Positions 1 to 10,506 of a DNA stretch of 64,000 nucleotides are shown one piece after another. Position 1 is the stretch's first letter; each line of letters opens with the position of its first letter. A program made the translations under genes and the position numbers. The notes under the pieces were generated by a model, which saw only the letters and a program-made list of their open reading frames with translations, made no database searches and was not told the DNA's origin. The DNA comes from Castanea sativa. Taxonomy: Eukaryota > Streptophyta > Magnoliopsida > Fagales > Fagaceae. The stretch covers positions 53,979,464 through 54,043,463 of the forward strand of contig NC_134015.1 in the NCBI RefSeq assembly GCF_040712315.1. Direction: 5' to 3'.

Positions 1-87
1 GGTGGAAAAGTGTGTAGAAATACACGTAATGTTGTTTAAACACTAAAAACTGTTGTTTAAACAACAATAACAAACACTCCCTAGATC
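1..87. mobile_element. MITE, right part only
   Basis: This is the end of a small element whose full version is at 29178-29317. The full version runs from a gcctgtttggt-type start to a caaacactccct-type end, so the termini are imperfect inverted repeats. A related element sits at 3553-3693. The left half lies beyond the window. Confidence 0.55.
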
Positions 88-699
88 TTTTTATTTAATT
101 GGATTATTTTAGTAAATTTTTTCTATTTGTACTAATTTAATATAATTATTTATATTTTAAATAATTATTAAACTAATTATGACTTATTATAGTCCGGGTC
201 TAAAAACCATAGCCAGTTATATGATGCGTATGCACCCAATCTATGGCGTACATACCTTCTCTAATATTTATGGTCTCACATAAAATATCTTTTATAACAG
301 ATATACCAAATCAACCATGTTTTTCACTACGAACTCTTGTAGTCTCGCCTGTAATACTAGTAACAATTCTTACAAGGAATACTTTTAATAATACAATATT
401 CTGTTGTACCCTTTCAATGGATTTTTCTAATGGAATCAATTTTAGTAACTTTTTTTAAAAAAAACATATAAAATTTATCAAAATCAATTGTATCATAACA
501 ACAAAAATTAAACTGTGAAGTAAAAACTAAGCATATTAATGGAGTAGTTCAATAAGCTACTTCTACCTTCTTTTCCTTATCAAAATGGAGTAATACATGA
601 AGAGCAATTTGCATACTCATTTAACTGGCATCCTTACAAGCAGTTTTTCATGAATTATAAAGAATTAAAGCAAATTCTAAGATAATGCCTAAATTTCCC

Positions 700-702
700 A
701 TA

Positions 703-767
<65 letters not shown>

Positions 768-768
768 G
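700..768. repeat. (AAT)n microsatellite
   Basis: Uninterrupted AAT/TAA repeat of about 20 units. The orthologous place in copy B (29936-29957) has only about 6-7 units followed by an A-run, so the tract changed length after the segmental duplication. Confidence 0.95.
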
Positions 769-1465
769 ATAATTTCTAAAGCCCTAAAGTTAAACATTCG
801 ATATTTTAAAAACAAAATGTTAATTTAAACGTATCAAGAAAATATATATTTTTTAATACATGAATGAGTTTCCTATAATAAATAAGATGCAAAATATTTG
901 GATTTAAATATTAATGAAACACCAAATCATATCAAAAAAGGGGATCTGAAATAGACCAAAGGGAAAGAATTTGTTGTAAACTAAGTTACAGTAACTCCTG
1001 CTAAATACACACATATCAAGTGGCAATTTGGCGAAAAATTCAATCTTGACAATGAAGTTTTCATTTAAATATAAATCTAGACAGGTGTTTATTTGAGGCA
1101 TTGACATGTTTGCCTTTTTGCCTTTTTGCAGGAGTTGTTGCAACGTAGTTTGTAGCAACTCCTTTCCCTAAACGAAAACAAAATTATTATTTTAAATAAC
1201 ATTATTTTAATAAGTATCAGTAAAAAAATTCCATGCTATAAATTAATCAACTACATCAATTAATCTTGTGCACTTACAAATTATTTTTAGATTTGAAGTG
1301 TTGCAAACTCTTTTGAGATTCCTTTCCCAAAAAAAAAAAAAAAAAAAAAAAAAAACTCCTTAAAGATTGTCTCATTAGTTACAAAATAAGTTTTCAATTT
1401 TATTTTAAATAAACGATGGTCAATTTATTGAGATTCAAGAATGGAAATCTTAATTTTATATTTTG

Positions 1466-1622
1466 GTTTCCAGTTAGCTCAATTGGTAAAGTTTTTTATG
1501 ATTGAATAAGAGATCTAGAATTCAATCCCTATCTACACCAAAAACTGATTAGTGTCTTGATCTGATGATAAAGAACTATCATCAGAAGTGGATGCCATTG
1601 ATTGAAACTCTCTTAAAAAAAA
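1466..1622 (+). mobile_element. tRNA-derived SINE (copy A)
   Basis: A polymerase III A-box-like sequence (tagctcaattgg, 1475-1486) is followed about 35 bases later by a B-box-like sequence (attcaatcc), and the element ends in an A-rich tail after actctctt. The 5' half resembles a degenerate tRNA but lacks a foldable acceptor stem, so it is not a tRNA gene. The same element is in copy B at 30657-30816. Confidence 0.7.
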
Positions 1623-2269
1623 TGGAAATCAATTTGAAAAAGGTATAAGATGAAAGGACAACAATCCTCAAGCCAAACCTGTGAGCCCTCCGTAGTCCTC
1701 ATCTTGTAATTAATGTCCTTGCCAACTAAATATAGGAAAAAGAAAAATTAATGATCCTCATAATTCATGGTTAGGGATTTGATTAGCATTAGGTCAAATT
1801 TTTCTAGAAACGTTAAGTTTGATTTTGGTTTTTTTTTTTTTTGTTTTGTTTTGTTGTCCAATTATTCACCCTTTTTTGAGATTTAAAAAGCAATTTTGAC
1901 TCGTTAATCGAGGTCGGACAGAATACGATATCAACAATAGCTAGGGCTGAATTTTCTATCATTGCATGTAATATTTCTAGTCTGACATAAAATATCTCTT
2001 ATAACAAATATACCAAATCAAGCATGTGCTTCACTACCAACTCTTGTAGTCTCACCTACAATACTAGTAATAATTCTTACAGTGAATACTTTTACTTTTT
2101 TTTTTTCCCTTGATTCATAGCATGGGACTTAAAAGAAAATTTTATTTATTTTTTCCTTAAAAAAGTAATTTCTTTCTTAAATAATTGAATTGTTACAAGA
2201 ACTAGAAAATGGAAATTTGAACTTCAATTCTTGTCATAAGGAAATCAGTAAATATTAATAAACTATAAA

Positions 2270-2820
2270 GCTCTTCTCTGGAATCTGATGGTGCAACGGC
2301 TGCAAATGACAGAAACTCAAGTGTGGGTGCTGTTATAAGAGATGCTACTGGTTCTGTTCATGTTGCTTGCTGTAAATATCTTCAGGGTCAATATTCGGTG
2401 GAGGAAGTTGAAGTGCTAGCTGTGGAGTGTGGTCTAATTCTAGCCAGGGAGCAGAAGCTTTCTCAAATTATTTTGGAATCTGATGCTTTAACTACTGTCA
2501 ATAGAATCATAGCAGCTGATACTAATGGCTGTCTTGGTCATTCATATCAAGGTATTCGTTGTTTGCTTTCTTCTTTTAGCTGCTGGAAAATTAAACATGT
2601 GAAAAGAGATTACAACAAGGCAGCACATGAGTTGGCGCAGTATGCAAGGCAGAAGAAAATGTCTCAGGTCTGGAAGGGAGTTTGTCCTCCCATGATAGTG
2701 CACGTTGTCCAGGCTGATTGTGTTTAGATTGTACTGTGTTGAGTTTTCTTTTGCTTTGTTGTACTCCCTTTTCAGTATGGTAATGATATTCCAGTTGGCT
2801 GTTGTTTCAAAAAAAAAAAA
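2270..2820 (+). mobile_element. 5'-truncated LINE 3' end with RNase H domain (copy A)
   Basis: The frame is open from about 2270 to the stop at 2725-2727. The product is an RNase H of the RVT_3 type found at the C-terminus of plant non-LTR retrotransposons. The acidic residues fit the fold: D in the SDGAT motif near 2290, E in VEVLAVECGL, D in ESDAL, and D in the HVKRDYNKAAHELA segment. About 80 bases of 3' UTR follow and end in a 12-base poly(A), as expected for a LINE tail. The element is strongly 5'-truncated, since no reverse transcriptase or endonuclease lies upstream. I could not find a TSD. A domesticated RNase H gene is possible but unlikely given the poly(A). Confidence 0.8.
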
Positions 2821-3341
2821 ATTGGCAACTAAAAAAGTAAATTATTAATGTAAGATAAATTGATATATTTTATGACAATGACTACATTGTTACATAATAA
2901 ATCAATTGTGATGAGTGATGGCTTTGTTTTACATCAATAGTTATTAACCAAGTGAATCTTTAAATTCTAATTGAGTATATTTTAAAGTTCAAGCAGCTCT
3001 CATAATTTTAAATATGAATTCATGTGAGACTAATTGTATTGTTTATATTAATTTCTAGTTAATAAAAAATGGTGCCTTCGTTGGTGGTATTTTTTACACC
3101 TTAAAACTGATATCATGAGTTCAAATTAATCTTTATGTTCCTGATTCATTCATTGACATGAAGCTGGTTTGGATAATTAACTTGCTAGAGTTATATAATT
3201 CATTACTCATTTTTTATTTCCGCATATTTTAAAGATATAAAGATATAGTTGTATAGAGAAAATGCTATGTAATATGGCCAAAGACCTTAACTGGGTTTAG
3301 GCAAATGTATGATCATGCAAGAATGTGCATCTTTGGAATCT

Positions 3342-3484
3342 ATTTGTACAAATAAATTGGTACCAAAGAGTGGAATAAAGCCTTTTGTTGATTTGTACCG
3401 ATAAAAAATTGGTTCTAAAAAATGGAATAAAGCCTTTTGTGGATTTGTACAGATAAATTGGTTCCAAAAAGTTGAATAAAGCCA
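3342..3484. repeat. Three-unit minisatellite (~50 bp)
   Basis: Units begin at 3342, 3391 and 3443 with atttgtac and end in gaataaagcc. Spacing is 49 and 52 bases. Copy B has the same three units at 32582-32724, so the array predates the duplication. Short minus-strand ORFs across it only reflect the repeat. Confidence 0.85.
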
Positions 3485-3552
3485 TTTATAATTTAGGCAA
3501 ATCAATTACTTTTAAAGTAAACTTTTAAACACAAAGCAAAAGAAAATGAAGG

Positions 3553-3693
3553 CATGTTTGGTTAGAAATTTTTACTATCGTTGTTTAAGTGTTGTGAAAA
3601 TACATGTAGGTTAAAAAGTGTTGTGAAAATATGTATTTCAGTGTTTAAAGACTGAAAGCTGTTGTTTAAGTACATATACCAAACACCCCCGAA
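3553..3693. mobile_element. MITE, gtttggt/accaaac termini
   Basis: About 140 bases starting ggcatgtttggtt and ending accaaacaccccc, which are imperfect inverted termini. The interior repeats gttgtttaag and gtgttgtgaaaatac. The same MITE is at 32793-32933 in copy B, and a relative is at 29178-29317. Confidence 0.6.
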
Positions 3694-3788
3694 ATGGTGG
3701 CAGTCGTTTCTACTCTAAGTGAGGACATTTTACTCGTCTGAGTGTCTTTTTCTTGCTATTTGTTTTGTGGTTGGATTTCTCTAAATTA

Positions 3789-4763
3789 GGGTAAATCACA
3801 AGTTTATTCCCTAATCTTTACATTGTTTTTCAATTTGGTCCCTAACATTTCAAATGTTTTAATTTAGTCTCTAACATTTTCGATATTGTGTCAAAATAGT
3901 CTCAGCCGTTAAGTAGTGGATTGAAAAAAATGATGTGACTGATGGTGAGATTAAAATATTATTTTTATGTCACATAAGATGTCATGTGTCCTTAATTTAA
4001 AAATAAAATATTTAGAATTAGTTTATCTTCATATTTGAAAGTTTTCTTTTCTTTTCTTTTGCTTTCTTGGTAACCAAACAGGTTAAAAACCTAGAATTCC
4101 ATCCTTTTCCCACATTTTCCCAAGGTTTTCATAATTTCTCTGGCCATAAAAAACCTTCGGTAGAGGAACAATAAACAATAAATGAATTTCTTTAATGTTT
4201 TTTCTCTCACCTCTTCTTCCTCTCACATGGATTTGGTGATGCCAAAGCTAAAGCGTATATTGGGAATGGGAAGACATGCCCAGTGGAAAGCTACGGTGAA
4301 GAACGCAGATGACATGCTCGGTTCGGCTTTCATGCAATTTAGCTCTAAGAAGAAGCGTAAGGAAAGTATTGGTGGCAATGAGGGTATGAATTTGGGAGAG
4401 ATTGCTTGGAATATGAGGGGTGTTGAGGGCAAATGGTTCATTGTCAAAGTTCATGAAGGAGGACATTCAGGGTGTTACGTCACTGATGGTGTATGTGGTA
4501 CTGATGTTTAGTTGATTTTGCTTGGCATTTGGAGGAGCATGATTTGCATCATTAGGCAACTTGAATTACTTGCATATTATGGGGAGATCAATCCTCTTGG
4601 TGAGTTTTTGATGAATGAGTGTGGGTCTTGCTTAATTGGGCTTCCTCTATTCTTTCTAAGTTATAATGTGTGTTTGTGTTTGGTTAATCATGTCAGCTTT
4701 TTCCATGAGATTAGGATTAAATTGACACATTTGAAATTATAAGGACCAAACTTGTGCTTTACC
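3789..4763. mobile_element. Non-autonomous TIR element carrying a small ORF (copy A)
   Basis: The left end (gggtaaatcacaagttt...) and the right end (...aaacttgtgctttacc) are inverted relative to each other, with similarity continuing for about 45 imperfect bases. Flanks are tctaaatta (3780-3788) and tataaatta (4765-4773), an 8-of-9 match compatible with an old 9-bp Mutator-type TSD. The interior contains the 109-codon ORF at 4182-4511. No transposase is present. Copy B holds the same element at 33029-34004. An old Pack-MULE is the simplest reading but is not proven. Confidence 0.55.
4182..4511 (+). CDS. Hypothetical 109-residue protein inside a TIR element
   Basis: I do not recognise this protein. 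The N-terminus is Ser/Thr-rich (FSLTSSSSH), then a basic stretch (PKLKRILGMGRH), a lysine cluster (SSKKKRKES), and a compact C-terminal part with GEIAWNMRGVEGKW and HEGGHSGCYVTDGVCG. There is no signal peptide or membrane segment. A second ATG at 4227 is an alternative start. The ORF lies within the TIR element at 3789-4763, so it may be a captured exon. The copy-B counterpart has a nonsense codon at 33521-33523, arguing against strong selection on both copies. Confidence 0.4.
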   Translation: MNFFNVFSLTSSSSHMDLVMPKLKRILGMGRHAQWKATVKNADDMLGSAFMQFSSKKKRKESIGGNEGMNLGEIAWNMRGVEGKWFIVKVHEGGHSGCYVTDGVCGTDV

Positions 4764-4955
4764 GTATAAATTACTGTTTAGAATTAGTACTAAAATGACA
4801 TTGATTACTAACATGTATAATAAATAAATATGAACATTTTATTTAAAAAATTAAAAATTAAAACAGTCGTTGTTTTTTACCATAGGTTATAGAATATCCT
4901 TAAATCCAGCTCATATCCTAGGATTTTATCTCAAGTGAACTCTATAAACTAATGA

Positions 4956-4964
4956 GTTTAAAGG
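4956..4964. repeat. Target-site duplication of the MULE, left
   Basis: The sequence agtttaaag recurs immediately right of the element at 10585-10593. The duplicated locus has one undisturbed agtttaaag at 34207-34215 with matching flanks on both sides. A 9-bp duplication is typical of Mutator-like transposition. Confidence 0.93.
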
Positions 4965-5045
4965 AATTTTTTTTTTTAAATAACTATAAAATCCAAACTA
5001 TATCATTAGTAAACAAAGGTTTGAAACAAATTTGGTTTCTAACAA

Positions 5046-5227
5046 ATCGAGTCCAGAGAACTCGATTTTGGGCTTATGAATCGAGTGTAATGTACTCGAT
5101 TTGTTCATCTGGCAGCAGCTGAGGTGGACAGGGAGTTTACGTCGACCTAGAAATTAAGTCCATTGGACTCGAATTAGGAATTAAAGTCCAATGGACTAGA
5201 ATTAGGAAATCGAGTCCATTGGACTCG
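5046..5227. repeat. Subterminal palindrome cluster, left MULE arm
   Basis: At least three ~21-bp units of the form atcgagtcc-a-nn-ggactcgat or variants lie here (5047, 5080, 5207), plus degenerate ones between them. The matching right-arm cluster is at 10188-10506. Each unit is self-complementary, so the arms can fold on themselves as well as pair with each other. Their number and symmetric position suggest transposase binding sites, which is an inference. Confidence 0.75.
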
Positions 5228-5747
5228 ATTTCTTTGAAGCTCCACCTGTCCCACATAACTTTTCCAAATAATCCCTCAACTTCAAACACTCTCACCGTCT
5301 CTCTCAGTCTCACTCTCAAATCTCTCTCAGTCTCCACTGTCTCTCTCAGTCTCACTGTCAAATCTCTCTCAGTCTCCACCGTCTCTGTCAGTCACACCTC
5401 AGCGACACTATACCGTCTCTCAAAAACACCCACACCGTCTCTCAAACACTCTCCCACCGTCTCTCCACACACCCAAATCTGACCCAAACCATCCCCACCA
5501 CCACCACAGTGAACCCAACCCAAATCCGACCCAAAGACCCAAACCATCTCCACCACCACCGCAGTGAACCCATCCCACAATAAACCCACAACGAACCCAT
5601 CGGCACCACCATCAAACCCGCACCACATATGCCGATGTCCACTGCTTCACGCTGATCCATTCACACTCCGGCTCACTCCGCCTCTCCTACGAGGACATCT
5701 GGCTCTCCTTCGTGCAAGTGAGTTTTTCGAATTTGAAGGAGTTTGAG

Positions 5748-5788
<41 letters not shown>

Positions 5789-6174
5789 CTTATTTTCTTT
5801 TTGTTTGAAGAGTTAGGTTCCTGTTTCATTGAATTAGGGTTTTGTTGTTGTTATATTATAGGAATTTAGTGTTTAGAGTCGTTGAATTCGAGTTGGAGTG
5901 TGTTAGGTTTTTGTTGTTATAGTTTTTTAGGGTTTGGGTTTAATGCTTGTACAAGCTTGTCTTAATTTTTAGACTAGGTAGAATTTTTAATTTTTGCATT
6001 TCATTCGAATTGAGCTTTTTGAATTTGAAATGATTTTGTTATATATATATATATATATATATCAGTTTGAAACTTGAAATTAATGAACTTATCTTCATGC
6101 CCAGGAGGCTTTTTAGCAAATTCTTCTAAAGCAAACTTGAAATTGATGATTGTAATCAGTGGCTTTTTAGCAAA

Positions 6175-6220
<46 letters not shown>

Positions 6221-6368
6221 TTTGTTATATTTCTTTTGTCTTTTTTTTTTCTTGCAAGATTTGGAAAATATGTACTAAGCCTTAAGCCACTGATTACAAT
6301 CATCAAGCCAAGTCTGGGTGGTGAATACTCATTCATAGTCATAAGCTAAGAAAAGGACATCTAGAAAC

Positions 6369-7452
6369 TCATTTATCATCTGTATGCTTCACGATCACCA
6401 CAGGACACTTCACATGCTTGGCACAGTAGTCACTCACACTCCCAAGAAGGGCCCTGCTAATATAAAAAGAGAAGTCATTTCTTTGATCCTAATAGACAAA
6501 GAAACCCAAAATAATATGAATAAGGTAGAGTTCTGAGTTAATTGAAAATGATTATCATCACTCAAAAGTTTCAAACAATACCACAAACTTAATGTCTATT
6601 TTGGTACCTCTTAAAAAAACCATATCCATGGCTTCCCATTACTAGGGTGTCAACCCCAAGTTTGTTCACGATACTACATATCACATCCTTGGCTTCTCCA
6701 CTTCCAGTTATTTTCTCCACGTTTATCTGCATAGAGTCCATCAATAACTGATCAATACTAGGAACACTCTTCTTTTCACAATATTTTTCATTACTTGTTA
6801 AGGTGGTAAGATGTGATTGAAACAATATCATTTTCATACTACCCATCACTAAACAACTTTTATTATAAACCAATGACAAGAATTTATTTAAGTAGTTATG
6901 AAATTGTTTATGTCCCTATACTTTTTGAACTAAAAAGGCTGGTGTATCAAAGAAGAGAGGTTTACATTGGTGCTATAGCTCCTGATGACAGATTCTGCTC
7001 TTGTCATCACTGAATTCACCAGGTCACTGCCATATTTTTCCAAAGCTGAAATAACATCACTGGAAAACACATACCCTGTAAAATCAAGTAATCTTTCTCT
7101 ATCAATATGGATGCACTAAAAATTGGCCACATAAATCACTTCTTGCAGACTAATTTTGTTGTTTCATTTCAGTTCAAATCGAGATTAAACTAAAACCATA
7201 TGGTGACTTTATATTATGTAGTAATCAAGACTATAAAAACTTCTTCAAAGTGAGAAACAATTGCAAACCTGCAGCATCAAAGGAGGTGTATACAGGAGGT
7301 GGTGGTTTCACATAGAGAAGCACAAGGGTGTTCCTACTATTATGAGAAACAAGGTTGCTGAGACACCATGATAAGGCATGCATGCTCTCCTTGCTCTCAT
7401 CCACTGCCACCACAATCTTGCTCTCTGTGTTCTTCATATATGTTCCTTCCAT
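6369..7452 (-). CDS. Universal stress protein (USP-A domain), 4 exons, complete, inside a MULE
   Basis: Exons 7452-7269, 7075-6966, 6726-6608 and 6453-6369 all have GT-AG introns. Their summed length is 498 bases, giving 165 residues and a TGA stop. This is the usual length of plant single-domain USPs. The N-terminus has the first beta strand (SKIVVAVDESKESMHALSW), the middle VFSSDVISALEKYG, and the end carries the nucleotide-binding signature G-2x-G-9x-G-S as GSHGYGFFKRALLGS followed by VKCPVVIVK. The family binds ATP or AMP and acts in stress responses, mostly in the cytosol. A TATATA sequence lies 40-50 bases upstream of the ATG. I see no stop, frameshift or missing key residue. The gene lies between the TIRs and has the same orientation as the transposase remnant. 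Retained introns mean genomic DNA was captured, not an mRNA copy. Confidence 0.9.
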
Positions 7453-7784
7453 TCTCTAGGACCTTAAAAAAAGTGTTTAGCCTCAAGTCTCTAATATATA
7501 TGGCTCTTAGGAATTTCCCAGCCTTAAAATGTTGATAACAAAGAGAATAGGAATCAACATTTATAGCTGTTAGTTGTTGTGGGTTTTGTTAGTCATTATC
7601 TTCCTGTTTTCAAGTAAGCAAGGAATTTTAGATTAATTTACATAAAATGTACAATATTATTTGTCATGGGTTTGAAACTAAAAAGGCTGTCTAATAGTCA
7701 AACATTAATGAAAATATAACAAAACAAGTGGAAAAACCTTTTTGGTTAGGATGAACATTATTAAACCTAAACCAAAACCAATAG

Positions 7785-9026
7785 TCATGCTATGTTTTTT
7801 TCTGTTGCCGTGTGATTTTCTTGTAACATTGGAACAAATTCTGCTGCAAGAAAATTACAATCCATCATTTTACCATCAAGAGCCATGCCAAGGGTCATAC
7901 AACTGTGAGGACCCCCATAAGATGTGACCATCCATGTTCCCTGTTTAGGCTTCATGATTGCACCAATGTACCACTTGCATGACCCATCCATGCATTTCAC
8001 ATACAGTCTACTTTTGGTCGACCTACTAGTCAGAAAGTTTATGTTATGCTTTGCGGCATAAATTGTTAATGCACATTTCACCGCTTCTTTATTCGCAAAA
8101 ATCAACCCCATACAAAAATTCATGTCTGCATTCCAAGAAGAAGCAAATGCTTGCTCACCAACTTCAGGATCAACCATATTTTCCCAAGTGTTTTCATAAA
8201 ATGATAAGGCGAGAGGTTCATAAACGGGGGTCGCATTTGTAACATGCTGAACTCTAACAGTAGGGTTTGCATAATCTTCATCACATTCATCCATATCATC
8301 AACATTAGGATTGAGAGTAATTTCATGGTCATCAACACCCCTATCAAAGTCACCTTGCTCAATCCTCTCTTCGTACTCATCTCTATCGTCAAGATCTTCC
8401 CCAACACAGTGTTCGTCTTCATCTTCAACTATTGGAAGTGTAGAGGATTCACCTCAATGTGTACAAAATTGATCTTCATATCTATTGCCAGGTTCGCTCT
8501 CAACTGTTCTTGGTGTATCTTGAAAAGGGGGTGTATAGCCTCCCAACGTGGTGCATTGATCATTTAGGACTGCTAACTGTAGAGATGTAGTTGTTTGTAC
8601 AATATCCTCCGTGCCGACTTTTGCACGCGGCTCCAAAGTGACGTACAACTCAAAATTTGCTACTTGTTCCCATTGACGCATCTTGTGAAACATGAACTTC
8701 ACATGTTTGTCTTCTGTTATCGCCATATATCTGTAATTAATGCATTAATTGAGGACTTCATGTGGAGAACGGAAAGTAATATGTATGTCATGCAAAGTAG
8801 GGTTCAGTTGCAGCTCTTCCATAATTTTTATCTTCAAATCACTCAAAGTCTTTAACTTATGGCGTATCATCATATAACAGCACTGGATACTTGGACCTTG
8901 AAATGGAAATCTGTTATAAGGGTTGGCATTACTAAGGGATCCACCGTAGTATATATTTATATAGATCATTATCAACCTATAAATCATCAAGTGCAATTGT
9001 GTTAGTGACAAATTTATAACTCTCAA
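7785..9026 (-). pseudogene. MULE transposase, N-terminal part only
   Basis: A single reading frame runs from 9026 to 7785, broken by in-frame stops near 8744 and 8454. The first part (YYGGSLSN, FPFQGPSIQC, LKTLSDLKIKIMEEL) is the ubiquitin/PB1-like N-terminal region common in plant MULE proteins. An acidic linker follows (8440-8300). The last part is the MuDR DNA-binding region: FANKEAVKCALTIYAAKHNI, then VKCMDGSCKWYIGA and HSCM with Cys/His ligands. The protein stops at about 7785, before the DDE core, and the USP gene region follows directly. The catalytic part was therefore lost or replaced. The fragment at 25133-25705 is a relative. Confidence 0.85.
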
Positions 9027-10187
9027 TCAACATCAATCACAAAACTTTGGGTATGACATGCCAACAATACTAACCTCAACCAAATTTGCATATACTCACA
9101 TCCAAATCATTCTAGAGGCATGACTTTCAAAACCCATTCAAATAAGATATGATGAACAAAAATATTATAGCAACTACTTACCCATTGAAATCTTTGTTAC
9201 AAATCTGAAACAACTATATCTTGAAATAATTTATGCTAAAAAGACTGTAATGGGTGTCTTAGGTATCAAACTCATAATCCATTTCATACCAATGACAAAA
9301 ACCTAAAAGTACTAAATATTCCTAACAATTGATCACAATATTTAGTACTAAATATTCCCAATATTAATTTTTTTTTAAAAAACCTAGCATATTATTAATC
9401 ACAATATTTACACTAACAAAAAAAATATTCTCAATATGTTGTAATAACATAATTAATCACAATATTTGGTACTAAATATTTCCCCAATACTAAATATTCT
9501 CAATAATTAATCACAATATTGATTTTTTAAAAAAACTTTGAAAATAATTTAATCACAATATTTACACTAACAAAAAATAAACAAATATTCCCAATATGTT
9601 GTAATAACATAATTAATCACAATATTTGGTACTAAAAATTCCCAATAATTAATCACAATATTAATTTTTTTTTTAAAAAACTTAGCAAATAATTTAATCA
9701 CAATATTTACACTAACAAAAAAAAAACAATATTTCCAAATATGTTGTAATAACATTAATCACAATATTTAGTACTAAGTATTCCCAATAATTAATCATAA
9801 TAATAATTAAAAAAAAACTAACAAATAATCACAATATACTAACAAATAAACTACCCACAATATACTAACAAATAAATTAATCACAATATTTACACTAACA
9901 AACAAAAAAACAAAAATTTTCAAACTAAAAAACAAAAATTTTCCTAATATGTTCTAATTGTTTCTTAAAAAAATAACCTAGCAAATAACCACTATATTAA
10001 CTAACACAAAATATTATCAATATTGTAAAAACATTACCTGAGAGTTGATGAAAGTTGAGTGTGATTGTTGTGTGAGTGAAGAGAGGAAAGTTGTGAGAGC
10101 ATAAGAGAGGGTGTGAGCCGGGTAAGGGGGGAAAAAGGTCCCAGTTGGAACCCACATGACACGTGGACGGGCTGGGGACCATTCATA

Positions 10188-10506
10188 AAAATCGAGTTCA
10201 GTAGACTCGATTTTTAAAAGCAAATAAATCGAGTCTACTTTACTCGAGTTATGTCCACGTGCCCGAAAAGCCGTGGGGACCAAAAATCGAGTCCAGTAGA
10301 CTCGATTTCCTTTAAAGTGATTCCACGTGTGCACGTGACCTGAGTGTGAAACGTGGTAGACTTGGAAATTGGAAATCGAGTCCAAAGGACTCGATTTTTG
10401 TGCCTACGTGGACTCCTTGTCCAGGTCAGCCGGTGCTACGATAGGAAAATCGAGTACAAGGCACTTGATTTATAAGCCCAAAATCGAGTCCAATGGACTC
10501 GATTTG
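10188..10506. repeat. Subterminal palindrome cluster, right MULE arm
   Basis: About six palindromic units near 10190, 10228, 10284, 10372, 10447 and 10483 follow the pattern atcgagt-ccann-gactcgat, most flanked by A-runs on the left and T-runs on the right. They mirror the left-arm cluster at 5046-5227. Confidence 0.8.

Larger units (their letters stand above)
1..4964. repeat. Segmental duplication, copy A (left part)
   Basis: Nearly the whole stretch is repeated, in the same order and orientation, at 29234-34215, with scattered substitutions and small indels. Homology is already present at base 1, inside a MITE, so the true left border lies outside the window. After the MULE at 4965-10584, copy A resumes at 10585 and stays alignable with copy B to about 10756. 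Clear differences are a longer AAT microsatellite here, about 60 bases near 31047-31110 missing here, and a nonsense codon in the copy-B version of the ORF at 4182. The stretch holds no recognised host gene. Confidence 0.93.

Noticed and set aside
1466..1540. Possible tRNA gene
   Set aside because: A- and B-box-like words are present but the arms do not fold, there is no acceptor stem, and the segment continues into a SINE body with an A-rich tail.
5219..5746. ORFs in both strands with Ser/Leu/Thr or Val/Gly-rich products
   Set aside because: They translate a CT-rich low-complexity leader (repeated ctctctcagtctcac) inside the MULE arm; no domain is seen.
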